A stretch of 64,000 nucleotides of DNA from assembly GCF_006442205.1 (NCBI RefSeq), contig NZ_VFVR01000002.1, positions 868,001 to 932,000 of the forward strand. Direction: 5' to 3'. The translations under genes were made by a program, and so were the position numbers. A model generated the notes under the pieces. It was not told the origin of the DNA and searched no databases. It saw only the letters and a program-made list of their open reading frames with translations. Shown one piece after another: positions 49,293-57,740 of the stretch (positions within the stretch are counted from its first letter, which is position 1; each line of letters starts with the position of its first letter). The stretch is from Mesorhizobium sp. B2-3-12 (GTDB taxonomy: Bacteria > Pseudomonadota > Alphaproteobacteria > Rhizobiales > Rhizobiaceae).

Positions 49293-49309
49293 GGAAAGCA
49301 ACACGAATT
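49293..49309 (+). promoter_or_regulatory. GGAAAGCAACACGAATT, candidate RpiR operator half-site
   Basis: It shares AAAGCAACACG with the site at 44520, and GGAAAGCAACA with that site's inverted arm. A related word, AAGCCAACACTGCAATTTC, lies at 49345-49363. The 248-base gap between rpiR and the importer is AT-richer than its surroundings. TTGACA occurs at 49390 without an obvious -10. Confidence 0.55.
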
Positions 49310-49472
49310 TCAAGCCGAAGAAAACATCATTATAACAAATAGATAAGCCAACACTGCAATTTCCGTGGTACGCTTACCACCGCGAGCGCTTGACAGCAAA
49401 GTAGGATAGTTACACACTGATTTCTGGCAGTCTGGTGACCTATTGGATCATCACGCAATCTCCGAGGGGCGG

Positions 49473-50300
49473 ATGAACGCGGGCGAGATAACAACGCCGA
49501 AGCTTGGCGTGCAGGCAGCGACCAAGATCTACCACACGGCGTCCGGTGACCTGCTGGCGCTGGACCGCTGCAGCCTCGACGTCAGGGCCAATGAAATCGT
49601 CTCGATCGTCGGGCCGTCCGGTTGCGGCAAGACCACGCTTTTGTGGTCGATGTCGGGCCTGCACGGCCTGACCAGTGGCGAGATCCGGCTCGATGGTATC
49701 AAGATCACCGGGCCGCATCCCGATATCGGCATCGTCTTCCAGGAAGCCAACCTTCTGCCGTGGCGCAATCTCGACGCCAACATCCGCTTTCCCTTCGAGA
49801 TCAAGGGTGAGAAACCCGACCGCGCCTGGATCGCGCATCTCCTGAACCGGGTCGGCCTCGACGGCTTCGGCGGCAAGTTTCCGCGCGAGCTTTCGGGCGG
49901 CATGCAGCAGCGCGCGGCGATCGTGCGGGCGCTGGCGCTGAAGCCGTCGGTGCTGCTGATGGACGAGCCGTTCGGCGCGCTCGACAGTTTCACCCGCGAG
50001 GAGATGAACCGGCTGGTCGAGGAGATCTGGCTCGACACCAAGACCACCATCGTCTTCATCACCCACTCGATCGAGGAAGCGATTTTCCTCTCCGACCGCG
50101 TGGTGGTGCTGAGCGCCCGGCCGGGCAAGGTCGCCAAGGAATATCGCGTGCCGTTTCCGCGGCCGCGCTCGCTGGAGATCACGGCGACGAAGGAGGTCTT
50201 CGACCTCACCAACCGGATCAAGATGGACATTGTCGGCGAGCGCACCAGGCCGAAGGCGCCGGAGCGCCCGAGCGCCGAGATCGTGAGGATCAGGCCGTGA
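49473..50300 (+). CDS. NitT/TauT-type ABC transporter ATPase
   Basis: This 275-residue ATPase starts at ATG 49473 (MNAGEITTPKLGVQAATKIYH), preceded by GAGGGGCGG. Walker A is GPSGCGKTTLL, signature LSGGMQQRAAIVRAL, Walker B VLLMDEPFGALD, and H-loop ITHSIEEA. The FQEANLLPWRNLDANIRFP stretch is typical of the taurine/nitrate/sulfonate/pyrimidine-precursor class. The permease start overlaps its stop by 4 bases. Confidence 0.94.
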   Translation: MNAGEITTPKLGVQAATKIYHTASGDLLALDRCSLDVRANEIVSIVGPSGCGKTTLLWSMSGLHGLTSGEIRLDGIKITGPHPDIGIVFQEANLLPWRNLDANIRFPFEIKGEKPDRAWIAHLLNRVGLDGFGGKFPRELSGGMQQRAAIVRALALKPSVLLMDEPFGALDSFTREEMNRLVEEIWLDTKTTIVFITHSIEEAIFLSDRVVVLSARPGKVAKEYRVPFPRPRSLEITATKEVFDLTNRIKMDIVGERTRPKAPERPSAEIVRIRP

Positions 50301-51139
50301 GCGACGCCATCCCGGAATTCTCCAAATCGAAATCAGGCGATGGGCAAGACGTCAGCCTGACCAACCTCTCGGCATTCGCCAGCGGCCCCGGCATCAAGTC
50401 CGGGAAAGAGGTGGCGGCCATCCTCGCCGTCGCCGTCATCATCATCGGCGGCATCGAACTGGCGCTGCGGCTGTTCCACGTGCCGCTCTACATCATGCCG
50501 CCGCCGAGCTCGATCGCCTATGCGCTGTTCGACGAGTTCCCGCTGATCGCGCCGCATCTCGGCTACACGCTGGTCGAGCTGGTGTCCGGCTTTGCCATCG
50601 GCGCCGCCGTCGGACTGGTGCTGGCCGCCGTCATCACCCAGTTCCCCTTCGCGGAAAAGATCGTCGCGCCCTACATCCTGCTGCTGGTCACCACGCCGAT
50701 GCTGGCGCTGGTGCCGCTGCTCATCCTGCGCTTCGGCTTCGGTTACACGCCGCGCATCATTGCGGTGGCGCTGGCCGCAGGGCCGATGGTGATGATCAAC
50801 GCCGCCACCGGCTTTCGCCGCGTCGACAGCGCCAAGATCGCGCTGGCGCGCTCCTACGGCGCCAGCACCTTGCAAATCTTCTGGAAAATCCGCGCGCCGA
50901 TGGCGCTGCCGATGATCCTGGTCGGGCTGATGATCGGCGCCATCTTCGGCCTGCTGACCGCGGTCGGCGCCGAGATGGTCGGCGGCGGCTTCGGCCTCGG
51001 CAACCGGCTGACCACCTATTCGTCGATGATCCAGATGCCGCAATTCTTCGCCGTGGTGCTGATCCTGTCGATGCTCGGCATCCTGATCTACGTGCTGTTC
51101 TTCCTGATCGGCAAGAAATGGGCGAGCTGGGAGGCATAG
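50297..51139 (+). CDS. NitT/TauT-type ABC transporter permease
   Basis: This 280-residue permease starts at GTG 50297. A 35-residue polar N-terminus leads into six helices. The EAA loop is KIALARSYGASTLQIFWKIRAPMALPMILVGL. MPPPSSIAYALFDEF is the usual SsuC/TauC-like motif. It is coupled to the ATPase gene and 66 bases ahead of the binding-protein gene. Confidence 0.93.
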   Translation: MSDAIPEFSKSKSGDGQDVSLTNLSAFASGPGIKSGKEVAAILAVAVIIIGGIELALRLFHVPLYIMPPPSSIAYALFDEFPLIAPHLGYTLVELVSGFAIGAAVGLVLAAVITQFPFAEKIVAPYILLLVTTPMLALVPLLILRFGFGYTPRIIAVALAAGPMVMINAATGFRRVDSAKIALARSYGASTLQIFWKIRAPMALPMILVGLMIGAIFGLLTAVGAEMVGGGFGLGNRLTTYSSMIQMPQFFAVVLILSMLGILIYVLFFLIGKKWASWEA

Positions 51140-51205
51140 CCAAAGAGGAAAAAAGCGCCCGGGAGGCGGGCGACTGACCGACATCAAACAAAAAAGGGGA
51201 ATGCC

Positions 51206-52369
51206 ATGACCAAAGACAATTTCATCCACCAGGCGGGAATGAGCCGCCGTACCTTCCTGCAGGTCACCGGCGCCGGCCTGGTGACGGCGACCGCGCTCGG
51301 CGCGTCGGGCCTCAAGGCCAAAGCCGAGGCCTATGGGAAATTCACCTGGATCTCGCCGCGCGGCACGCTCGAAGTGCTCGACGACTATCCCTATTGGGCG
51401 GCCAAGAAAGCCGGCTATTTCGACGGGCTCGACACCGACATGCAGCCGGGACCGTCCGACGGCACGGCAACGGTGAAATTCGTCGATGTTGGCCAGGCCG
51501 ATATGGGCTTTCCCTCGCCCGGCGTGTTCTCCTTCGCCATCCAGAACGGCATGAAGCTCAAATCCGTGTTCCACATGGGCGCGCGCGATACGTTCTCCAT
51601 CGCCTTTCGCAAGGGCGAAGGCTCGAACGACCTCAAGAAGCTCGAAGGCAAGACCATCCTGCTCGGCTCCGCCGCCTGGCAGTCGATCACCGATCCGCTG
51701 CTTGCCGCGCAAGGCGTCGACATCAAGAAGGTCAAATATGTCGAGGCCGGCTGGCCGACCTGGGGCACCGCGCTGGCCGGCGGCCAGGGCGACGCGGCGT
51801 TGTCATGGGAGGGCCTGCGCGCCGAATGGATCGCCAAGGGCCTCGACTTCGAATACTGGCTCGGCGTGAAGAACTCAAAACTGCCGGCCAACACCTTTGT
51901 CGTGCGCGCCGCCGATCTCGAGGATCCCGACAAGAAGGCGTTCCTGGAAAAATACGTGCGCGGCTGGGCGATGGGGCTGGAATTCGGCTATCAAAATCCG
52001 CGCGCGGCGGTCGAGGCGGTGTTCGAGCAGTTCCCGACGCTGGCCAAGAATCTCGGACCGGAGCTCGGCACCACCTCTATCCTGCAGCAGATCAACGTCT
52101 TCCGCGGCGACATGGACAAACGCGGCGGCTGGGGCTCGCACGACATGGCGAGCTGGCAGGGCTTCTTCGACGAGATCCATAAGATCGGCCAGATCACCAG
52201 CCCGGTGAAGGCCGAGGATGTCTGCACCAACGACCTGATCCCGGCCGCCAACGACTTCGACAAGGCCAAGGTCAAGGCCGATGCCGACGGCGTCAAACTG
52301 TCGGAAGGCTTCGCCGCGCTCGATGTCGAGAAGATCAAGGCGCATCTGTTCGATTCGGCGGTGAAGTAG
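51206..52369 (+). CDS. Tat-exported NMT1/THI5-like substrate-binding protein
   Basis: This 387-residue binding protein of the NitT/TauT (SsuA/NMT1) class has a twin-arginine signal: SRRTFLQV at 13-20, then a hydrophobic stretch ending near AKAEA. The mature part has the expected pattern: PRGTLEVLDDYPYWAAKKAGYFDG, VDVGQADMGFPSPG, LEGKTILLGSAAWQS. Tat export could mean folding before export. The ligand is unknown. The downstream amidase and oxidoreductase suggest an amide-containing compound. Confidence 0.88.
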   Translation: MTKDNFIHQAGMSRRTFLQVTGAGLVTATALGASGLKAKAEAYGKFTWISPRGTLEVLDDYPYWAAKKAGYFDGLDTDMQPGPSDGTATVKFVDVGQADMGFPSPGVFSFAIQNGMKLKSVFHMGARDTFSIAFRKGEGSNDLKKLEGKTILLGSAAWQSITDPLLAAQGVDIKKVKYVEAGWPTWGTALAGGQGDAALSWEGLRAEWIAKGLDFEYWLGVKNSKLPANTFVVRAADLEDPDKKAFLEKYVRGWAMGLEFGYQNPRAAVEAVFEQFPTLAKNLGPELGTTSILQQINVFRGDMDKRGGWGSHDMASWQGFFDEIHKIGQITSPVKAEDVCTNDLIPAANDFDKAKVKADADGVKLSEGFAALDVEKIKAHLFDSAVK

Positions 52370-52387
52370 GGGACGCAATTGCCAAGG

Positions 52388-52550
52388 TCGGCGCTGCCCC
52401 TCATCCGCCTGCCGGCACCTTCTCCCCGTATAGTGACGGGGAGAAGGGAGGCGCTCCAACGCTGGCGATTGGCGAAAATCGGTGATGACAGCGTCTTTCT
52501 CCCCGTCACTATACGGGGAGAAATGCCCGGCAGGGCAATGAGGGGCTGCG
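52388..52550. repeat. RIME-like palindromic repeat, family A, copy 4 (full length)
   Basis: Ends GGCGCTGCCCCTCATCCGCC and ATGAGGGGCTGCGC are inverted. Hairpins CTCCCCGTATAGTGACGGGGAG and CTCCCCGTCACTATACGGGGAG flank a core with CAACGCTGGCGATTGGCGAAA. It occupies most of the 274-base gap before the Gfo/Idh/MocA gene. No gene is visible there. Confidence 0.88.
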
Positions 52551-52643
52551 CAAACCTAAGATGATTGCCCGGGCAAGCGATCAACCCGTGCGGCAACTGA
52601 GCCGTCGCACATGGTTTTAATGAATAAGGAACGGGAGGCTGAG

Positions 52644-53735
52644 ATGGCCGACAAGGTAAAAGTGCTGGTGGTGGGGTTGGGCAATATGGGTGCGTCGCAT
52701 GCCAGCGCCTATCATCGCTCGGAGGGTTTTCAGATCGTCGGGATCATGAGCCGCTCGATCAAGAGCAACACGAAAATCCCAGCCGAACTTGCCGGCTATC
52801 CGCTCTACGAGGATTTCGACCTGGCGCTGAAGGAAACCAGGCCCGACGCCGTGTCGATCAACAGCTGGCCGAACACCCATGCCGAATACGCGCTGAAGGC
52901 GATAGCGGCCAATTGCCATGTGTTCATGGAAAAGCCGCTCGCCACCAACATCGCGGATGCCGAGAAGGTCGTGGCGGCCGCGCGGGCGAAAAACCGCAAG
53001 CTGGTGCTCGGCTACATCCTGCGCGTCCATCCCTCCTGGATCAAATTCATCGAGGTCGGCAAGACGCTGGGCAAGCCACTGGTGATGCGCCTCAACCTCA
53101 ACCAGCAGAGCAGTGGCAGCGCCTGGCACTGGCACAAGAACCTGATCGATTCGCTGATCCCGATCGTCGATTGCGGCGTCCACTATGTCGACGTCATGTG
53201 CCAGCTGACCGGCGCCAGGCCGGTGCGCGTGCACGGCATCGGCGCGAAACTCTGGGCAGAGGCCGACAAGCAGAATTACGGCCATCTGCACGTCACCTTC
53301 GATGACGGTTCGGTCGGCTGGTACGAGGCCGGCTGGGGGCCGATGATGAGCGAGACGGCCTATTTCGTGAAGGACGTCGTCGGTCCTAAGGGCGCGGTGT
53401 CGATCGTCGCCGGGCAGCAGGCAAGCAGTGCGGGTGAGTTGGCCGAAGTGTCGAACTCCGCCGACATCGACCGCCACACAAAGACCGATGCGCTGAAGAT
53501 CCACTATGCCGCCGTCGACGGCGACAAGAACTTTTCCAAACCCGACGAGATCGTCAGCATGGAGGACGAGCCCGGCCATCAGGAATTGTGCGACCGCGAG
53601 CAGGCCTTCTTCCTGCGCGCCATCCGCGAGGACCTTGATTTGACCGAGCAGATGGATGCGGCGGTCAACAGCCTGCGCATCGTGCTCGCGGCCGAGCAGA
53701 GCATCGAGCTGGGGCGGACCATCGAGTTGACCTGA
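52644..53735 (+). CDS. Gfo/Idh/MocA-family oxidoreductase
   Basis: This 363-residue NAD(P)-dependent oxidoreductase starts at ATG 52644 (MADKVKVLVVGLGNMGASHA), preceded by GGGAGG. The Rossmann motif VVGLGNMGASHASAYH, the EKP motif in HVFMEKPLATNIADAEK (Lys and Pro of the active site) and the putative catalytic His in VDCGVHYVDVMCQL are present. It would oxidise a polyol, sugar or cyclic alcohol. It probably continues the importer operon, with a repeat element intervening. Confidence 0.9.
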   Translation: MADKVKVLVVGLGNMGASHASAYHRSEGFQIVGIMSRSIKSNTKIPAELAGYPLYEDFDLALKETRPDAVSINSWPNTHAEYALKAIAANCHVFMEKPLATNIADAEKVVAAARAKNRKLVLGYILRVHPSWIKFIEVGKTLGKPLVMRLNLNQQSSGSAWHWHKNLIDSLIPIVDCGVHYVDVMCQLTGARPVRVHGIGAKLWAEADKQNYGHLHVTFDDGSVGWYEAGWGPMMSETAYFVKDVVGPKGAVSIVAGQQASSAGELAEVSNSADIDRHTKTDALKIHYAAVDGDKNFSKPDEIVSMEDEPGHQELCDREQAFFLRAIREDLDLTEQMDAAVNSLRIVLAAEQSIELGRTIELT

Positions 53736-53740
53736 CGTTG

Positions 53741-53873
53741 CGCCAGCCCCCTCATCCGGCCGCTTCGCGGCCACCTTCTCCCCGAGGGGAGAAGAGGGAG
53801 GCGCCAGCGCCGGACAGTCTCCTCTCCCCTCGGGGAGAGGTCGGCCGAGCGAAGCGGAGGCTGGGTGAGGGTG
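53741..53873. repeat. RIME-related repeat variant between Gfo/Idh/MocA and amidase genes
   Basis: GCGCCAGCCCCCTCATCCGG, GCCGCTTCGCGGCCACC and CTTCTCCCCGAGGGGAGAAG pair with CTCTCCCCTCGGGGAGAG, GGCCGAGCGAAGCGGAGGC and GGGTGAGGG. The core differs from the other family A copies, so this is a distinct subtype. Confidence 0.8.
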
Positions 53874-53899
53874 AGTCTCAGACATAAAAGGAACAATAC

Positions 53900-55342
53900 A
53901 TGGCCGCCGTCACCGACAGTCTGTTGAAAACCTACGCGGACTCCGACGCGCTCGATCTGGCCGCGCTGGTGCGTGGCGGCCAGGTTTCGCCGGTGGAACT
54001 GGTCGAGGCGGCGATCACGCTGGTCGAGCGGCTCAACCCGGCGCTCAACGCGGTCATCCACCGTCTCTACGACATGGCGCGCGCGCAGGGCGCGACGGTC
54101 GACAGATCGGCGCCCTTTGCCGGCGTACCATTCCTGCTCAAGGAACTGGCCTCGTCCTGGACTGGGGCGCCCAACACCAATTCCTGCTTCTACCTCAGAG
54201 ATGTCGTCGCCGATTTCGACACCGAAGTCGTTCGCCGCATGAAGGCGGCAGGGCTGGTGCTGGTCGGCAAGTCTAACGCGCCCGAAAACGGCTGGTCGAT
54301 CACCACGGAGCCAAAACTCTACGGCGCGACGAAAAACCCCTGGAAGGACGGCATCACACCCGGTGGATCGAGCGGCGGCGCGGCCGCGGCCATCGCCTCG
54401 CGCATGGTGCCGATCGCGGAGGCCAGCGATGGCGCCGGCTCGATCCGTATCCCCGCCTCCTGTTGCGGCATTGTCGGCCTGAAGCCCTCGCGCGGCCGCG
54501 TCAGCCTCGCGCCCTTCGGCGATTATTGGTATGGGGGCGCCTATTTTCTCTGCTGCTCGCGCACGGTGCGCGATACCGCGGCCTATCTCGACGCGGTGGC
54601 CGGCGCGCTGCCGGGCGACCCCTACACGCCGCCGGTTCCCGATAGTTCTTGGCTCAGCCTGTCGGCGCGGGCGCCGAAACGGCTGCGCATCGACTTCACG
54701 GTCACGCCGCCCAATGGCACGGCCATCGATCCGGAGGTGAAGGCGGCGGTGCTGGCAACCGTGGCGACGCTGGAGCGGCTTGGCCATGATGTAGAGGAGC
54801 ACGACATGCCGCTCGACGCCAATGGCGTGTGGGCGACCTACACCAACATGACCTGCGTGCAGACGGCGGCGACCTTCGATTATCTGGAAACGGTGATCGG
54901 TCGGCCGGCGACGTCAGGCGATGTCGAGGCGGTGACCTGGGCGATCATCGAACGCGGCCGCGCCACCAGCGGCATCAGGCACATCTCCGATGTCGAGCAG
55001 CTCAGGCAGGTCGGCCGCGACATTGTCGGCGACCTCAATGGCTACGATCTTTTCGTCACGCCCACCTTGACGCAACTGCCGCGCCCATTCGGCTATTACG
55101 ACATGTCGGAGACGGACATCGACCGCTACAACGCCAAATGGGCGGACGCCGTCTTTGCCTTCCCCTTCAACATTTCAGGCCAGCCGGCGATCTCGCTGCC
55201 GCTCGGCTGGTCGAAAGGCGGCGTGCCGATCGGCGTGCAGCTCATCGGCCGCTATGGCGACGAGGCGACGGTGCTGGCGGCGTCGGCGCAGCTGGAGGAG
55301 GCAATGCCGTGGAGGGATAGGCGGCCGCCGGTGAGCGCTTAG
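53900..55342 (+). CDS. Amidase-signature-family hydrolase
   Basis: This 480-residue enzyme hydrolyses amide bonds with a Ser-cisSer-Lys triad. Catalytic Lys lies in GVPFLLKELASSWTG (about 81). The cis-Ser is in TPGGSSGGAAAAIASRMVPIAEASDGAGSIRIPAS, which also holds the nucleophile in GAGSIRIP. The C-terminal half is typical of bacterial amidases with unknown substrates. There is no signal peptide. Ammonia or amine release from the imported compound is the probable role. It is the last plus-strand gene of the island. Confidence 0.93.
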   Translation: MAAVTDSLLKTYADSDALDLAALVRGGQVSPVELVEAAITLVERLNPALNAVIHRLYDMARAQGATVDRSAPFAGVPFLLKELASSWTGAPNTNSCFYLRDVVADFDTEVVRRMKAAGLVLVGKSNAPENGWSITTEPKLYGATKNPWKDGITPGGSSGGAAAAIASRMVPIAEASDGAGSIRIPASCCGIVGLKPSRGRVSLAPFGDYWYGGAYFLCCSRTVRDTAAYLDAVAGALPGDPYTPPVPDSSWLSLSARAPKRLRIDFTVTPPNGTAIDPEVKAAVLATVATLERLGHDVEEHDMPLDANGVWATYTNMTCVQTAATFDYLETVIGRPATSGDVEAVTWAIIERGRATSGIRHISDVEQLRQVGRDIVGDLNGYDLFVTPTLTQLPRPFGYYDMSETDIDRYNAKWADAVFAFPFNISGQPAISLPLGWSKGGVPIGVQLIGRYGDEATVLAASAQLEEAMPWRDRRPPVSA

Positions 55343-55526
55343 GGATGCGCCGATATTCAGGTGATGCCGGCCTGCAAGCGGTGATTTCCTGCGCTTCCGG
55401 TGCTCACATACTTCAAGTACGCTCCGCTCCGGTTCTCGGAAACCCACCGCTTTCGTCTCGGCCTGACCGGAATCTCGGCACATCCCGCCGCATGGCGCCA
55501 ACCTTCACGCAGCGGTTCAGCAACGA

Positions 55527-56771
55527 CTACCCAATCACCTCCAGCCGTCTCGGCAAGCGGTTCATCGCAACCGGCCCATCCGCCGTGATCAGGAACTGGT
55601 CCTCGAGGTTGAAGCTGGCGAGGCCGTCGATATAGAGCGGGATCTCGAAGGCCAGCACCATGCCGGCCTCGATCACGACATCGCTGCCGGCCTCGATGAA
55701 GGGCCATTGTTCGGAAAAAACCGACTGGCCGACGCCGTGGCCGAAATGGCCGCGACGGTAGGAGCGCAGGCCTTGCAGCGCCAGGCTTTCGGTGGCGATG
55801 CGATGCACGTGCCCAAGCGTGTTTCCAAGGACGAGTTCGGCCAGGCCGTCCTCGAAGGCGCGCTCGGCAATGGCGTGCAGTTCCGCCTGGTCGGCCGAGG
55901 GCGCTCCAAAGGTGAAGTTGCGCGACATGTCGGAAGCGTAGCCGCCAACGGTGCAGACCATGTCGCACTTCAGCGGATCGCCGGCCACGGCCCTGGCGTC
56001 GGCGCCCTTGGCCCGCGCGCCGAGCGTCACGTATTCGGCGGTGACGACCGGATGCGACAGCCCGGCCGCGGCCTCAGTGACGCTTTTGCGGTAAAGGGCG
56101 ATGAGATCGGCCTGGCCCATGCCGGCCATGGCGTCGACCTGCAAGCGCTCCAGCCCGGCTTCCGAGAGAAAAATGCCTTGCTGCAAGAGATCGACTTCGC
56201 GTTGCGACTTGATCGCCCGCAACCGGTCCAGCACGGCCGAGCCGTCGACCATCGTGCAATCCGGCAGCAGCGCCTGCATCTCCACAAAATCGGCGGCGGG
56301 AATGAAGTCAAGGTCGAGGCCGAGCGTGGCGCGCTCCAGCCCGAAATCGAGCAGCATGGCTTGCAGCTGGCGCACCGAGCCGGCGAGGTCGAAAGTGGCG
56401 GGACGCGCGAAATCCGGCGCGCGGGCGAGCGAAGCCAGGCCAGCCTCGATGCGGCCGGCCAAAGGCAGGTCCTGGACTCCCGGGTCGAGCGGCGCGGATT
56501 CGATCCAGATCGGATGCGAACGCACGACCGCTTCAGGCATGGCGCGCCGCGTCTGCTCCGCATTGAAATCGGCGACGACAACGCCGATCGGCAGGTCTTG
56601 TCCTGCCGGGATGACGACGAAGCCGGCGCCGGCGCGCCGGAACAGGCCGGCCGGGCCGATCGACGCGGCGGTCGCATAGTGGAAGGCTTCGGGTGCCGAG
56701 AGCACCAGCGCCGCAATGCCGGCGCGTTGCATCAGCTCAGCAGCGCGCTGGCGGTCGACAAAGCCTGTCAT
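55527..56771 (-). CDS. M24 family metallopeptidase (Xaa-Pro peptidase/creatinase-like)
   Basis: This 414-residue protein starts at ATG 56771 (MTGFVDRQRAAELMQRAGIAAL). It has the creatinase/prolidase N-terminal domain and the M24 fold. Ligands are visible as CDMVCTVGGYASDMSRNF (Asp-11-Asp), GHFGHGVG (His), AFEIPLYIDG (Glu) and EDQFLIT (Glu). This spacing is the canonical one, unlike the M24 protein at the left edge of the window. It is convergent with the amidase gene, separated by about 180 bases in which I see no feature, and fits an amide-cleaving pathway. Confidence 0.9.
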   Translation of the reverse strand: MTGFVDRQRAAELMQRAGIAALVLSAPEAFHYATAASIGPAGLFRRAGAGFVVIPAGQDLPIGVVVADFNAEQTRRAMPEAVVRSHPIWIESAPLDPGVQDLPLAGRIEAGLASLARAPDFARPATFDLAGSVRQLQAMLLDFGLERATLGLDLDFIPAADFVEMQALLPDCTMVDGSAVLDRLRAIKSQREVDLLQQGIFLSEAGLERLQVDAMAGMGQADLIALYRKSVTEAAAGLSHPVVTAEYVTLGARAKGADARAVAGDPLKCDMVCTVGGYASDMSRNFTFGAPSADQAELHAIAERAFEDGLAELVLGNTLGHVHRIATESLALQGLRSYRRGHFGHGVGQSVFSEQWPFIEAGSDVVIEAGMVLAFEIPLYIDGLASFNLEDQFLITADGPVAMNRLPRRLEVIG

Positions 56772-56842
56772 GAAATCTCTCCGTAGGCGTGAAACCGGCA
56801 ACGGAGCATTGCGTGCGCCGACAATCAAGCGGCCGGCAAGTG

Positions 56843-57421
56843 CTACTTGATCGATTCCAGCTTGGTGAGCGCGGCGGTGAAGCCGGCTAGCGACACCGGG
56901 ATGGTGACCGGTTTGCGGGTCACCGACTCCATGCCGATGTTGAGATTGGTTCCGGCCTTCATCGCCTTGATCAGCTCTGGCGCCAGCGGGGTGGCGGCAT
57001 AGGCGCCGTTCTGGTCGCTGGTCTGGATGGCGATGGTCGTCTTCTGCCCCTGGTCGATCTGATAACTGGCGCCGGACGGCAGGAACAGGCCATGCGGCAG
57101 CGCGAGCAGCATGGCGAGGCTGCCATTGGCATTGTCGCGGCGCACCGTCACGGTGAGTACGCGTTGTCCCGTCTTGGCTTCGGTCAGGTTCTGCGACACC
57201 TGGCACTGAAGCTCGGTGCTCGCCGAGCCGCTGGAGCAGTTGACCGCCCATGGATTGGCGTCGGCAGGCTTTGACGGGGCCGGCTTTGACTGGGTTGGTT
57301 GGGGTTGGGCCGGCTTGGCGTCCTCGGCAAGCGCGGCACCGGTGGCGGACAAGATCAACCACAAGGCGCCCAATCCAGCGGTGAGATCTTTTCTATTAGC
57401 TTTCGCTAAAATAGATGTCAT
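56843..57421 (-). CDS. Invasion-associated locus B (IalB)-family protein
   Basis: This 192-residue exported protein has an N-terminal hydrophobic signal (about 13-33, LTAGLGALWLILSATGAALA). A Pro/Lys/Gln-rich linker (AEDAKPAQPQPTQSKPAPSK) follows, then the IalB-like domain NPWAVNCSSGSASTELQCQVSQNL with two Cys. It ends with LNIGMESVTRKPVTIPVSLAGFTAALTKL. IalB was named in Bartonella, and homologues are common in rhizobia, where the role is unclear. It is divergent from the large autotransporter gene. Confidence 0.85.
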   Translation of the reverse strand: MTSILAKANRKDLTAGLGALWLILSATGAALAEDAKPAQPQPTQSKPAPSKPADANPWAVNCSSGSASTELQCQVSQNLTEAKTGQRVLTVTVRRDNANGSLAMLLALPHGLFLPSGASYQIDQGQKTTIAIQTSDQNGAYAATPLAPELIKAMKAGTNLNIGMESVTRKPVTIPVSLAGFTAALTKLESIK

Positions 57422-57587
57422 GTCTTCCGCGCCCCTTTGGGTTTCCAGCTCCGTACATGTATTCGAGCCGGCAAGGGCTTGATACTACATCGGGAACTGT
57501 TGTGAAAGGCGAGCTCGGGCGAGACAGTCGGCAAAATTACTGTGACCGTCATGCCACACATAAGAACTTTAGCAGTCAACAACTGAA

Positions 57588-57616
57588 TTCAAGACAATAA
57601 GGGCTCGCTATACAAT
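57588..57616 (+). promoter_or_regulatory. Candidate promoter of the autotransporter gene
   Basis: TTCAAG (57588) and TACAAT (57611) are separated by 17 bases, with TATACAAT overlapping the -10. Transcription would start near 57623 and give a leader of about 117 bases. The rest of the 318-base divergent region shows no gene. Confidence 0.45.
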
Positions 57617-57643
57617 AGAATCTGCGTAAAAATTCCTACACGT

Positions 57644-57740
57644 GGGACGTGCAAGTCCCGGAAGGACTCGCCAGGGATGGGAACTACCGAGAAGTCTCGG
57701 CAAGTTGGTGGGATGGCGGCGCGTGGGGAGGGTTTCCACG
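57644..57740 (+). ncRNA. Possible structured 5' leader of the autotransporter mRNA
   Basis: Three hairpins can form in succession. GGGAC-GTGCAA-GTCCC is at 57644-57659 and CCGAGA-AG-TCTCGG at 57687-57700. CGTGG-N9-CCACG at 57722-57740 places the Shine-Dalgarno GGAGGG in its loop and the first base of the GTG start in its stem. I do not recognise a known riboswitch class. This is inference from base pairing only. Confidence 0.4.

Noticed and set aside
49390..49420. Sigma-70 promoter with TTGACA at 49390
   Set aside because: No acceptable -10 lies at 15-18 bases, so only the -35-like word was noted under the operator entry.
50472..50487. CACGTG word TGTTCCACGTGCCGCT as a parS site
   Set aside because: The right arm does not match (5 mismatches in total, counting only the right half) and it lies in a permease gene 34 kb from parAB.
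57644..57740. Group II intron or cobalamin riboswitch
   Set aside because: GTGCAAGTCCC superficially resembles parts of both, but no domain V-like hairpin, reverse transcriptase or B12 box follows. A coding sequence begins immediately.
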